A stretch of 64,000 nucleotides of DNA. It comes from Candidatus Cottocaccamicrobium excrementipullorum. GTDB lineage: Bacteria; Bacillota; Clostridia; Lachnospirales; Lachnospiraceae. Each line of letters opens with the position of its first letter. Positions within the stretch are counted from its first letter, which is position 1. Both the position numbers and the translations under genes were made by a program. The notes under the pieces were generated by a model, which was given only the letters and a program-made list of their open reading frames with translations, was not told where the DNA came from and did no database searches. Where the stretch lies: contig DVFL01000008.1 in assembly GCA_018713255.1 (NCBI GenBank), positions 1-64,000 of the forward strand, in the 5' to 3' direction. This document shows, one piece after another, positions 16,751-25,297 of the stretch.

Positions 16751-18001
16751 TTAGTCGCGTCGAAAAATATCCCGCGTATACACTTTTTCCTTTACATCAT
16801 CCAGACAGCTATCGTATCTATTGGCGATGATGGCCTGAGACATACTCTTGAACTTTTCCAAATCATTCACAACAAGGCTCCCGAAGAACGTACTACCCTC
16901 TTCAAGCGTCGGTTCATAAATCACCACAGTGGCTCCTTTAGCTTTCACGCGCTTCATGACACCTTGAATGCTACTTTGACGGAAGTTGTCACTATTACTC
17001 TTCATAGTCAGCCGGTACACGCCAATCACACACTGCTTCTCCTCATCTGCCCTATAATCACCACGACTGTAATAATCGTAGTACCCGGCAAGCTTCAGCA
17101 CACGGTCGGCGATAAAGTCCTTCCGCGTTCTGTTGCTCTCAACGATTGCCTCAATAAGTTTCTCAGGCACGTCCTGATAGTTTGCCAACAATTGTTTAGT
17201 GTCTTTCGGCAGGCAGTAACCGCCGTAACCGAAGGAAGGATTGTTGTAATGTGAGCCAATTCTCGGATCCAGACAAACACCATCGATGATCTGTCTCGTA
17301 TTAAGACCCTTGCTCTCCGCATAGGTATCCAGCTCGTTGAAGTACGCTACCCTAAGAGCCAAATATGTATTGGCAAACAACTTAACGGCCTCAGCTTCGG
17401 TAAACCCCATGAACAATGTGTCGATATTCTCCTTGATTGCCCCCTCTTGGAGCAGAGTAGCAAACGCATGTGACGCTTTAACCAGTCGCTCATCCTCTAT
17501 ATCGGTGCCAACAATTATGCGGCTAGGATACAAATTATCGTACAATGCTTTTGATTCGCGTAAAAATTCAGGACTGAAGATAATGTTCTCGCTCCCCGTC
17601 TTTTTTCTGATACTTTTCGTATATCCAACAGGAATGGTGCTCTTGATTACCATAATGGCATTCGGGTTATACTTCATCACCAGGCCAATAACACTCTCGA
17701 CAGCAGACGTATCAAAATGTTGTGTAGTTGAATCGTAATTGGTAGGTGCGGCAATAACAACGAAATCCGCAGCACTGTACGCCATCTTTGCGTCAAGCGT
17801 TGCGGTCAGCTCCAGCTCCTTTTCCGACAGATACTTTTCAATGTACTCATCTTGAATCGGAGACTTCCTTTGATTAATAAGTTCGACCTTGGATGGCACA
17901 ATGTCCACAGCATAAACTTTATGATGCTGGGCCAGTAATGTGGCAATAGACAGGCCAACATAACCCGTGCCAGCAACCGCAATCGTATATTTCTTTTCCA
18001 T
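16751..18001 (-). CDS. ugd: UDP-glucose 6-dehydrogenase
   Basis: Oxidises UDP-glucose twice with NAD to UDP-glucuronate, the acidic precursor for the EPS. NAD-binding motif [20 protein letters not shown] at the N-terminus, then IIVGTDIE. The catalytic cysteine is in [15 protein letters not shown] (residues ~250–265), and the C-terminal domain holds [16 protein letters not shown]. About 416 residues, normal length. The start is ATG 18001 with AGAGGA 7–12 bases upstream; an upstream ATG at 18052 would add 17 residues before the NAD motif. First gene of the AT-rich cassette after a 770-base gap. Confidence 0.95.
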   Translation of the reverse strand: MEKKYTIAVAGTGYVGLSIATLLAQHHKVYAVDIVPSKVELINQRKSPIQDEYIEKYLSEKELELTATLDAKMAYSAADFVVIAAPTNYDSTTQHFDTSAVESVIGLVMKYNPNAIMVIKSTIPVGYTKSIRKKTGSENIIFSPEFLRESKALYDNLYPSRIIVGTDIEDERLVKASHAFATLLQEGAIKENIDTLFMGFTEAEAVKLFANTYLALRVAYFNELDTYAESKGLNTRQIIDGVCLDPRIGSHYNNPSFGYGGYCLPKDTKQLLANYQDVPEKLIEAIVESNRTRKDFIADRVLKLAGYYDYYSRGDYRADEEKQCVIGVYRLTMKSNSDNFRQSSIQGVMKRVKAKGATVVIYEPTLEEGSTFFGSLVVNDLEKFKSMSQAIIANRYDSCLDDVKEKVYTRDIFRRD

Positions 18002-18770
18002 AATGCATTTCCTCTTTTCATTCGTTTGGACTGGTATAGTATCTATAATCAATCACCGTGGTCATCATCTTAAAATGTGGATACTTTCACAGTGTCTTAT
18101 CTCCTATCAATTCCTAAGTACCAATCATCTATCATCTCAGGTCTATTCAAAATTTCTCGATGTAAAACTCATAAAAGCAACACCCGAAATGTTCATTTCC
18201 AGTTTTCAATCAGCTAACTTTATCAACTATTCCATTTAGGGCAGCCCCATCAAACATTAAATATCTTATTGACTTCAATAATCCCATTTGGATAAACACT
18301 CTTTGAACATAGCACTCGAAAACTGACGCTCTCGGTGCAACTAATATCATTTGGCACAACCTGTCATTATGTGATGAACATCCCCTAAAAATCCCGATAA
18401 AATCAGGCTTTTTATAGTGTGAACATCATTTCGATGAGTGGTTTCATTCCATGACTTCCACTTTATAATGAAGAAATCACTATCCAACCGCTTCTACACA
18501 AAAACACTTTTCCAGCTCATTTTCATGTATTTCCCGGTCACCATACCGTTTTCCTAACCAACTAATTTTTGAGGCTAGCCATTACTTTAATTATTATCCC
18601 TTTTATTAAACTCCACATAATCATCATTATTTGAAGTTAATCTTCCAAAAAAATAATTTCCGCTCCCCCGCCTGCACGCCTTTTCCATCCCATTCCTCCC
18701 CCAGTCCGAAGACAGGCCGCTTACACGGCCCGTCTCCTCCTGGACAGAGCCGGTACATCTTCCCTTTCGC
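18002..18770. other. Gene-free gap between EPS core and variable cassette
   Basis: No credible coding sequence on either strand. The cassette-side ~600 bases are AT-rich like the glycosyltransferase block. The side next to 18771 is GC-richer and contains an imperfect hairpin (arms 18710–18719 and 18726–18735, one mismatch) without a T-run. If the operon is read from 24.8 kb, this is a very long internal leader for ugd and is a natural place for attenuation or an internal promoter; I could not identify a convincing one. Confidence 0.6.
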
Positions 18771-19502
18771 TTATCTTGCGTAAACGATGGTGAATGCACC
18801 CGGTACAGATGCGTCAACGTATACCAGCTGGTTTGCGTAGTCTACGCCAGTTGCCTGAACCTTAACGGTTAAGCAGGTTACTGGATCTACGTACAGCAGA
18901 TATACCTGCATGCCTGGCATCAGAGCCGGCACGGAAACTGCCACGCTCTGGCCTGCTGCCACGTTAACGGCGGCGCCGGTCTGGGCGTCAGTTACATTTA
19001 CTTCCTGGAATCCGGTCAGCATTACATACTGAGTCAGATCTTCTGTGGAAGGAAGTGTAGCTAAGGCTGCGGGGTTCGCATTGACTGCGCTGATGGCGTT
19101 TGCTGCCCCTGCAACGTAATCTGTGAAAGTAGCGGTAACGCTGGTCTGATAGCCAGCCAGACCTGCGGTCTGTGCTGCCGCCTGCTCCTGGGTAATCTCC
19201 GGCGCGGCCTGTACAGATGCTCCGGTGCTGGGACCGCCCACAACGCTTAAGGTCGGAGCGGTTGCCGTATCCTGGCTTACTGTTGTTCCAGCAGTGCTGC
19301 CAGAAGTGGCAGAAGAGCCGCCGGCCTGAATCGTCTGACCAGATCCGCTGACAATGGTGGTAGCAGAGCCTGTGGTACCGTCCACATTATGGGTTCCGCC
19401 GCTTCCATTGTTTACCGTCGGGCTGCCGGCGCCAATGGCCAGCGCTGCCTGGGACAGGGTAAGAGCTGCCGCAAGACCGAATACCAATGCTTTCTTTCTC
19501 AT
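18771..19502 (-). CDS. Exported protein of unknown function, low-complexity N-terminal region
   Basis: About 243 residues. The signal peptide MRKKALVFGLAAALTLSQAALAIGA is followed by a Gly/Ser/Thr-rich stretch (residues ~28–90), then an Ala-rich helical segment (APEITQEQAAAQTAG). The C-terminal domain is beta-rich, with TAAVNVAAGQ-like strands ending DASVPGAFTIVYAR. No sorting motif or transmembrane anchor is seen. The start at ATG 19502 has AGGTGAT upstream; a GTG at 19511 is less likely. It sits between the LCP protein and the cassette in the EPS operon, suggesting a surface or polymer-associated role. I do not recognise the family. Confidence 0.8.
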   Translation of the reverse strand: MRKKALVFGLAAALTLSQAALAIGAGSPTVNNGSGGTHNVDGTTGSATTIVSGSGQTIQAGGSSATSGSTAGTTVSQDTATAPTLSVVGGPSTGASVQAAPEITQEQAAAQTAGLAGYQTSVTATFTDYVAGAANAISAVNANPAALATLPSTEDLTQYVMLTGFQEVNVTDAQTGAAVNVAAGQSVAVSVPALMPGMQVYLLYVDPVTCLTVKVQATGVDYANQLVYVDASVPGAFTIVYAR

Positions 19503-19681
19503 GGGAATCACCTTTCCTTTCTCTAGATTTATTTTGATAAGTGGAGAAAAACTCCAGATATCACAGTGATCATCGTTCTCCCCAGAAACCCTTCGCCTTC
19601 CAGACCTAAATCCATCTGGAGGATTTTCCGGCCCCTTTTATCAGGGAAAACGGTTCCGGCCTGTCAAGGGAACGATCAATT

Positions 19682-20809
19682 CTATTCCGCCGGCCGGTAA
19701 AACAATTCAAGGACCAGATCGTCAATGGCTTCCTGATCCGGATAATACTCGTCGTAATAAGTTCCTGCTGCTGCCTCTCCTGGAAGCATCAGCATGGTTT
19801 CATCATTCAGTGTCTCCCCTGACTGGAGAATCTCCATTCCCAGGTTCAGGTACTGATCCTTAGCCATATTGGTCACCATCACATTCTTGATGGAGTCCAT
19901 CAGGTCGGCGCCGAAGGAATCATCAGAAGCTGCCGCCGTCTTGGCTTTTTCCATCCATGCCTTCATGTATTCTCTGTGACGGCTCATTCGGCTTACCGCT
20001 GTATTTGCCTGGGCAACATCCCGGTACCGAAGATACGTTTCCGCCTGATCTCCCTTAAGGGTTACGGTTGCTCCCATCTGTAAAGAAGGATCCCGTTCAG
20101 CCATCCCCGGCTCATTGATGGTTACCGTTACCCCGCCCACCGCATCGTTGAGTACGGGAAGGGCGCTGGCAGTTACCGCCAGATACTGATTAATGGGAAT
20201 GCCTCCCAAAAGCTGACTTACTGCATAAGCGGTGTTTTCACAGCTCTTATCCGGGCTGGTGCCGTAGGCGAAAGCCAGAGTCAGATTCCGAACTCCCTGC
20301 CCCACATAATTTCCCGCCAGGTCATAGAGCCGGATGGGAGTCATGGTATCCCGGGGAATCATCAAAATTTTAAATTCCTTGGTGGTCACATCCTGGATGA
20401 ACAGGAAGATCCCGTCAGACTGACCGCCGTTGCTGGCAATGTAGCTGGACTCGAAGGATCCCTGCTTATCCACTCCCAGAAACAGCACGGTGCGGATGTT
20501 GGGATTCAGTTCGTAGCTCTGGCCGTCCTTATCTTCCTCTTTGGGCATTTCCGGCATCCAGTCCTCTTCCACCCAGTTTACACTTCCGGAAAAGGGAGTA
20601 GAAACCGGCTGGCTCTCCTGGATAGCTTGTCCTGCCCCTTGCTGCACCGCATTGCCTGTATTGGCTGCAATCTGAGCCTCGTAAACCTGCCGCTCTTGAT
20701 ATAGCTGAATGCTGGTTTTCACAAAGAAGGCAGCGCCGATCACAACCACAATGCCAGCTGCAGCCTTAAGCAAAGTTTTTCCGTTTCCGCTTTTTGGTTT
20801 TCTGCTCAT
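19682..20809 (-). CDS. LytR–CpsA–Psr (LCP) family phosphotransferase
   Basis: Membrane-anchored enzyme that attaches undecaprenyl-PP-linked polymer to peptidoglycan. One N-terminal transmembrane helix (LLKAAAGIVVVIGAAFFVKT) precedes a linker, then the LCP domain: TVLFLGVDKQGSFE, SDGIFLFIQDVTTKEFKILM-type core with IPRDTMTPI, and a conserved arginine near RYRDVAQANTAVSRMSRHRE. About 375 residues. The start is ATG 20809 with a strong AGGAGG; longer starts up to 20911 would overlap the upstream transferase. It probably anchors the EPS made by this operon. Confidence 0.92.
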   Translation of the reverse strand: MSRKPKSGNGKTLLKAAAGIVVVIGAAFFVKTSIQLYQERQVYEAQIAANTGNAVQQGAGQAIQESQPVSTPFSGSVNWVEEDWMPEMPKEEDKDGQSYELNPNIRTVLFLGVDKQGSFESSYIASNGGQSDGIFLFIQDVTTKEFKILMIPRDTMTPIRLYDLAGNYVGQGVRNLTLAFAYGTSPDKSCENTAYAVSQLLGGIPINQYLAVTASALPVLNDAVGGVTVTINEPGMAERDPSLQMGATVTLKGDQAETYLRYRDVAQANTAVSRMSRHREYMKAWMEKAKTAAASDDSFGADLMDSIKNVMVTNMAKDQYLNLGMEILQSGETLNDETMLMLPGEAAAGTYYDEYYPDQEAIDDLVLELFYRPAE

Positions 20810-20849
20810 CTGCCCTCCTCCTTTCTTTCTCCTTGACGATGCATGCAAG

Positions 20850-22277
20850 CTACTCCGCTCCTCGCTGGAAAAGCACCACCAAAACCGTTTTAAATAAGAT
20901 CTTAATGTCAAACCAGATGGACCAGTTGTCGATGTATTCTAAATCCAGCTTTACCACGTCTTCAAATTCCGTGATGCTGCTTCTGCCGCTTACCTGCCAC
21001 AGTCCGGTGATGCCGGGCTTAAGGCTTAGGCGGCGCTTATGCCATTCTTCGTATTTTAAGAATTCCTTTTCCGTAGGCGGCCGGGTTCCCACCAGGCTCA
21101 TGTCTCCTTTCAGCACGTTGAAAAACTGAGGGAACTCGTCGATGCTGGTTTTTCGAATGAACTTTCCCACCTTGGTAATCCGGGGATCGTCCTTCATCTT
21201 GAACATCAATCCCCCCTGCATCTCGTTCTTTGCTTCCAGCTCTTTAAGCCGTTCTTCTGCATCTGCGTACATGGACCGGAATTTGTAAATATAAAACCGT
21301 CTTCCGTTGGTGCCGATGCGGACCTGCTTAAAGATAATGGGTCCGGGAGATTCCAGATAAATGGCCGGCGCCACGAAGATTCCCAGCACCAGGGTTAAGG
21401 CCACCCCCACCAGTCCTCCGCAGATATCCATGCACCGCTTAAGGAACAGCTGGGTATCATCGAATACCCTGGGGGCGTAAGTCAGCACGTGGTAGACGCC
21501 GAATTGGCTGATGGTTTTCTCCTTCTCCTGAAGGCCGAAGGTGTTTACCGTCACATGAACGGCAATGCCCATGGTTTCCAGTTTCTGAATGAAGCCGTTA
21601 AGCTGATTTTTATCATACTCAGGAATGCTGATCAGCGCTTCGTCCACTACCTGGCTTTTTAAAAACTCCAGAAGATCCTCCACCGTTTCCATGTAGGTGC
21701 CGTACTCTCCCCGGCGGATGGCGTTTGTTTTGGGCATCTCGCCGCCCATCAGGCTGGGAGCCAGCACCGCCACGGCGGTGATCTCATAATCGTAGAGAAA
21801 GGAATTCTGAAGCTTCCGCAGAACCTTAAGCACATTGGACTCATTGGCGCACACCAAAAGCTTCTTTTTATTTTCAGGCTTCTGATAATGGATCAGCAGC
21901 ACGCTTTTTAAAATCATCCGGAACAGAAACATCAGTAGGCCGCTGTATAATAAAAACAGCGCCACAAACAGTCTGGAGATGTATTCGCCCAGCCGAAATC
22001 CGTAGATGGCCACGGAGATCAGCATCAGCATGTAAACCAGGCGGATGAGAACCACCTTCAGTTCTTCCAGGCCGGAACGCTTCAGGAACTCTGTCGACGG
22101 CTGGTAGAAAAACGCTACCAGAAAGTACATCAGCACCACGAAAGCCAAGGGAATCAAAGGCCCTCCGATCCAGGCTCCTCCCTGTATCGTTCCGAAGCGG
22201 ACCAGCATGGCAAGAAGATAGGAAATCACAATGGCCGCCGCGTCAATTAATGCATAAAGTGTACGGTTCTTCCACAT
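20850..22277 (-). CDS. Undecaprenyl-phosphate phosphoglycosyltransferase, initiating EPS (polyprenyl glycosylphosphotransferase)
   Basis: 475 residues. Starts repeat-unit synthesis by moving a sugar-1-phosphate onto undecaprenyl phosphate. About four N-terminal transmembrane helices, a cytoplasmic CoA-binding-like domain, and one more hydrophobic hairpin (GGLVGVALTLVLGIFVAPAI). Then comes the catalytic bacterial sugar transferase domain: GPIIFKQVRIGTNGRRFYIY, KFRSMYADAEE, TSIDEFPQFFNVLKGDMSLV, GTRPPTEKE, LSLKPGITGLWQVSGRS. All WbaP/CpsE/EpsL hallmarks are present. Length and order are normal for the large (WbaP-like) class. Confidence 0.95.
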   Translation of the reverse strand: MWKNRTLYALIDAAAIVISYLLAMLVRFGTIQGGAWIGGPLIPLAFVVLMYFLVAFFYQPSTEFLKRSGLEELKVVLIRLVYMLMLISVAIYGFRLGEYISRLFVALFLLYSGLLMFLFRMILKSVLLIHYQKPENKKKLLVCANESNVLKVLRKLQNSFLYDYEITAVAVLAPSLMGGEMPKTNAIRRGEYGTYMETVEDLLEFLKSQVVDEALISIPEYDKNQLNGFIQKLETMGIAVHVTVNTFGLQEKEKTISQFGVYHVLTYAPRVFDDTQLFLKRCMDICGGLVGVALTLVLGIFVAPAIYLESPGPIIFKQVRIGTNGRRFYIYKFRSMYADAEERLKELEAKNEMQGGLMFKMKDDPRITKVGKFIRKTSIDEFPQFFNVLKGDMSLVGTRPPTEKEFLKYEEWHKRRLSLKPGITGLWQVSGRSSITEFEDVVKLDLEYIDNWSIWFDIKILFKTVLVVLFQRGAE

Positions 22278-22280
22278 CTT

Positions 22281-22538
22281 CTATCTGCTCCCATATACCA
22301 CATTCTTTTTTTCATCCCGGTAATACAAGATGATGGCCGCCAGAAGGCCGTAGCCCTCTGCCAAAAGCAGGATTTCGCAGATCAGGATATCCAACCGCAG
22401 ACCGTCTATCCACAGGGCCGCAGAAGAACCTGCCATGACGCACTGTACCAGGCATACGGCGGTGCAAATGATGGCCGCCACCATTGTCCCCATGAATAAT
22501 TTTCTTTTCTTCCCCGTTATCCGTCTTTCTTTCTTCAT
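22281..22538 (-). CDS. Small membrane protein of the EPS operon
   Basis: About 85 residues. A basic N-terminus (KKERRITGKKRK) is followed by two hydrophobic helices (GTMVAAIICTAVCLVQCVMA and DILICEILLLAEGYGLLAAI) and a charged tail. It ends 3 bases before the initiating transferase. The ATG at 22538 has GGAGG 9 bases upstream; an ATG at 22547 is too close to that site. Function unknown; an accessory of the kinase or transferase is possible from position only. Confidence 0.75.
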   Translation of the reverse strand: MKKERRITGKKRKLFMGTMVAAIICTAVCLVQCVMAGSSAALWIDGLRLDILICEILLLAEGYGLLAAIILYYRDEKKNVVYGSR

Positions 22539-22584
22539 CCCTTGCATCCTCCCTCATTCTTTTGGAAACAGCCTTTAACTTCTC

Positions 22585-23298
22585 CTACTTTTCTCCCCCG
22601 TAGTAATCCCCGTAATGCTTATAATAACTGCCGTACTTGTTGTAATAGTATCCGCCTTTCTTGGTGTCGATCTTATTTAACACAGCGCCCAGAATCCGGC
22701 ATCCCGTCTTTTCCAGCTGTGCCTTAGCCTTCTGCACTAAGGGATAGCTGACCTTTCCGCTGGCAACCACCAGCACCGCTCCGTCGCACTTTGGAGCGAT
22801 AATGGCTCCGTCGATGACGCTGCTTAAAGGCGGCGTATCGATAATGCAGTAATCGTATTCCTCCCTGCACCAGGCGATAAGCTTATCCAAGGCAGGTTCC
22901 TCTAAAAGCTCCGCCGGATTAGGGGCGTAAGGTCCGGAAAAAATCACATCCAGATCAGGAATATCCGTCTCGCAGATCAGTCCATCCTCCAGCTCGTGCT
23001 GACCGCTTAAGTACTGAGAAAGTCCCGGCACAGGATTGTCAATCTGGTACTTGGCAGCCATGGTGGACCGGCGGATATCGGCGTCGATTAAAATCACCTT
23101 TTTCCCCATGAGAGCCATGGCCCTGGCAATCTCGAAGGACATGGTGCTCTTTCCTTCCTCTGGAAGAGTGCTGGTGACCATGATCGTCCGAATATTGGCC
23201 CCGCAGAACTGGATGTTGGTTCTTAAGGTTTTGATGGCTTCATCGAACTGAAAGCCTGTTTCTTGTTTTACCCGCAGCTTTACTTTATTTTTGACCAT
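22585..23298 (-). CDS. cpsD: CpsD/CapB-family bacterial tyrosine kinase
   Basis: 237-residue cytoplasmic BY-kinase that autophosphorylates and, with the CpsC membrane partner, controls polymer length and export. Walker A: STLPEEGKSTMSFEIARAM. Walker A': VILIDADIRRS. Walker B: CIIDTPPLSS. The last 25 residues form a tyrosine cluster (nine Tyr in YYYNKYGSYYKHYGDYYG), the usual autophosphorylation tail. It overlaps the CpsC gene end by 14 bases. Dephosphorylation would be by the CpsB protein encoded at 24079–24789. Confidence 0.95.
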   Translation of the reverse strand: MVKNKVKLRVKQETGFQFDEAIKTLRTNIQFCGANIRTIMVTSTLPEEGKSTMSFEIARAMALMGKKVILIDADIRRSTMAAKYQIDNPVPGLSQYLSGQHELEDGLICETDIPDLDVIFSGPYAPNPAELLEEPALDKLIAWCREEYDYCIIDTPPLSSVIDGAIIAPKCDGAVLVVASGKVSYPLVQKAKAQLEKTGCRILGAVLNKIDTKKGGYYYNKYGSYYKHYGDYYGGEK

Positions 23299-24064
23299 GG
23301 TTCTTCCCTCTTACTGTTTCTTTTTTTCTTGATTTATGACCGTTTTCCTCTGCATCTGCCACTTCCTTCACGCCGCCTCCATGAAGAGGAACCGCAGCCA
23401 GGACAGATAACTCTAAGTATTTCTCAATGTCATCCTCATCCCGGATAGTATCGTTCATCACCGTTAACAGCACAATGATGCCGCAGACCACCACGCAGCC
23501 TGCTAATGCTCCCAGGGCCGTGTTCCGCTTTACGCTGGGGCTGATCGGAATGGTGGACACTTCTCCTTCCTCAACGATCTTAGGCGGGGTCATCTCCATG
23601 ATTTCCGCAATGTAGGTGGATGCCGTGGAGGCGATCTCATCTACATATGCCTTGGCGTCAATGGGATTGGCGTCCTGTACGGTAATATTCATGATTCTGG
23701 TGTCGGTAGGATTATCAATGGTGATCTTATTCCTCAACTGCCGGTAGTTCATGTAGTCGGGGCTGATGCCCAGATTCTCCAGCACCTGCTCCAACACCGG
23801 CCGGCTAGTAACCAACACCCGGTAGTCGTTGGTCAGCTGACTTCCGATCTGAAGATCTGCCAGGGAAGTCAAGGTGGTTTCCTTGGACAGCACATACATC
23901 ATCGCCGTCGATGTGTACTGAGGAACCATGACGAATTTGCTGTAGAGCCCGGCGCCTGCAGCCGACAGCAGGGCAACCAGAATAATGAGCCATAATTTCT
24001 TTTTCAGTGCGAAAAACAGTTCTTTTAAATCAATTTCCATCTCATCTGTGTCGTATTTCTTCAT
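23285..24064 (-). CDS. cpsC: CpsC/Wzz-family chain-length determinant and kinase activator
   Basis: 259 residues. N-terminal Wzz domain with a first helix (LWLIILVALLSAAGAGLYSK), an extracytoplasmic alpha/beta region, then the proline motif ISPSVKRN before the second helix (ALGALAGCVVVCGIIVLLTV). The cytoplasmic tail (RDEDDIEKYLELSVLAAVPL) normally contacts and activates the BY-kinase. It is the usual partner of the adjacent CpsD. Confidence 0.93.
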   Translation of the reverse strand: MKKYDTDEMEIDLKELFFALKKKLWLIILVALLSAAGAGLYSKFVMVPQYTSTAMMYVLSKETTLTSLADLQIGSQLTNDYRVLVTSRPVLEQVLENLGISPDYMNYRQLRNKITIDNPTDTRIMNITVQDANPIDAKAYVDEIASTASTYIAEIMEMTPPKIVEEGEVSTIPISPSVKRNTALGALAGCVVVCGIIVLLTVMNDTIRDEDDIEKYLELSVLAAVPLHGGGVKEVADAEENGHKSRKKETVRGKNHGQK

Positions 24065-24078
24065 AACATCCGTTCCCT

Positions 24079-24789
24079 TTACATCGTATTCTTAATGATT
24101 TCTTCGGCTTTCTGCTGTACAAGTTCCTGTATCCTTTCCTGGGGACACTTCTTCTCCAGCCATCTCATCGCCTCTGTGATTTCCGGGCTGCGCATCTTTG
24201 CATGATGGCAGTCTGTTCCCAGAAGGTCAATCGTTCCATTGAGGATCTGCTTTCTGCACCATCGGGCGCGGCGGTTTAAGGGGCTGCCTTCCAGACTGTG
24301 ATAGTTCATCTGCAGCATCACCCCCGCCTGCTTAAGCTCCTGCAGACGCGCTTCCTCCTGGAGGGCTCCATACCGTTCCACATGGGCGGCAATAGGATGA
24401 TATCCTCCGTTTAACAGATTTCTCATGCCTTGGTACATCGCCTTCCAGGAAATCTGGATGGGAAATTCCACCAGAACATACTGGCTTCCTGCCATGGTAA
24501 GGGCCTCTCCTTTTCTCAAAGCCTCCACAATCCCGTCAAAGTAATACACTTCCTGTCCAAGGCATAAAAATAGGTCAGGAAAACGCTCCTTTGCTGCCTC
24601 TCTGACCCTGTCTAGAATTTCCTTCAATTCTGTTGTGTTTTTATGACTGCTCCCAGGTATGTAATGAGGGGTGGCAATCACGGTGCGGAATCCCTCAGCA
24701 TAAGATATGGAAAGCATGGAAAGAGTCTCTTCTATACTGCCTGAGCCGTCATCAACCTGCGGCAGGATGTGTGCGTGAACATCGATCAT
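24079..24789 (-). CDS. cpsB: CpsB/CapC-family protein-tyrosine phosphatase (PHP domain)
   Basis: 236-residue Mn-dependent phosphatase that removes phosphate from the CpsD tyrosine tail. It starts MIDVHAHILPQVDDGSGSIE (metal ligands HxH and D). Further motifs are TPHYIPGSSHKN, GQEVYYFDG, AHVERYG and DLLGTDCHHAK, placed as in CpsB/YwqE. It is the first gene of the EPS operon, 14 bases before cpsC. Confidence 0.95.
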   Translation of the reverse strand: MIDVHAHILPQVDDGSGSIEETLSMLSISYAEGFRTVIATPHYIPGSSHKNTTELKEILDRVREAAKERFPDLFLCLGQEVYYFDGIVEALRKGEALTMAGSQYVLVEFPIQISWKAMYQGMRNLLNGGYHPIAAHVERYGALQEEARLQELKQAGVMLQMNYHSLEGSPLNRRARWCRKQILNGTIDLLGTDCHHAKMRSPEITEAMRWLEKKCPQERIQELVQQKAEEIIKNTM

Positions 24790-25128
24790 CCTTCTCTCCT
24801 CCTACCTTCCATATGAATTAATGTTAATTTTTTCTATTGATTCATCACATTTCATTACTATAAAATGGATGATTATAATATTTTTAACACACCAGGTAAT
24901 TATTGTCAACGGTACTTCTATCTCAAAACTCCTGCCGGTTTTTGCAGAATTTGGTCAATTTTTTTATGTACTTAGAAAAAGCCCTGAATTGGGAATTTTC
25001 TCCCCCTAATGTAACAGCGGCCTTTCTTATATTTCTGCTGACTTTTTCTGTTTTGCCCCTTTGCTGTGTCAAAACGCCGAAATGAAAATAAGGGCAAGAA
25101 TGTGCTCGGAGGATTACATCGTCCTGTT
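24790..25128 (-). other. Intergenic leader upstream of the EPS operon
   Basis: No gene. AT-rich stretch that should carry the main EPS promoter; one candidate is listed separately. I see no terminator hairpin between the small gene at 25130 and cpsB, so read-through from the regulator genes is possible. Confidence 0.6.
24881..24909 (-). promoter_or_regulatory. Candidate sigma-A promoter of the EPS operon
   Basis: On the minus strand, TTGACA (24904–24909) lies 17 bases upstream of TAAAAA (24881–24886). The -35 is perfect, the -10 is weak. It would start transcription ~95 bases before cpsB. Confidence 0.45.
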
Positions 25129-25129
25129 T

Positions 25130-25297
25130 TTATGTTATATTTTCCCCCTCGGATTCCTGTGAAAGGGCGGTGTCCATAAGGCGGATCAGTTCCAGCATAC
25201 TTCTAAAATTCTGGGTCTGTTTTCCATCTACCCATTCTATCTGCCCCTGCCAGGTTGAGTTTTCTTCACTGATGATCCTGACAATAAAGGTGTTCAT
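25130..25297 (-). CDS. Small protein (55 residues) coupled to the SARP-like regulator
   Basis: Begins MNTFIVRIISEENSTWQGQI with its ATG overlapping the regulator stop as ATGA and a GGGAGA site just upstream. The content is mixed: a beta-rich N-terminal half (WQGQIEWVDG) and a helical, acidic tail (LIRLMDTALSQESEGE). No known motif. Strict coupling suggests it acts with the regulator. A longer frame to 25381 exists but lacks a plausible start signal. Confidence 0.72.
   Translation of the reverse strand: MNTFIVRIISEENSTWQGQIEWVDGKQTQNFRSMLELIRLMDTALSQESEGENIT

Noticed and set aside
18710-18735. Hairpin as an intrinsic terminator after the exported protein gene
   Set aside because: One mismatch and no T-run follows on the minus strand.
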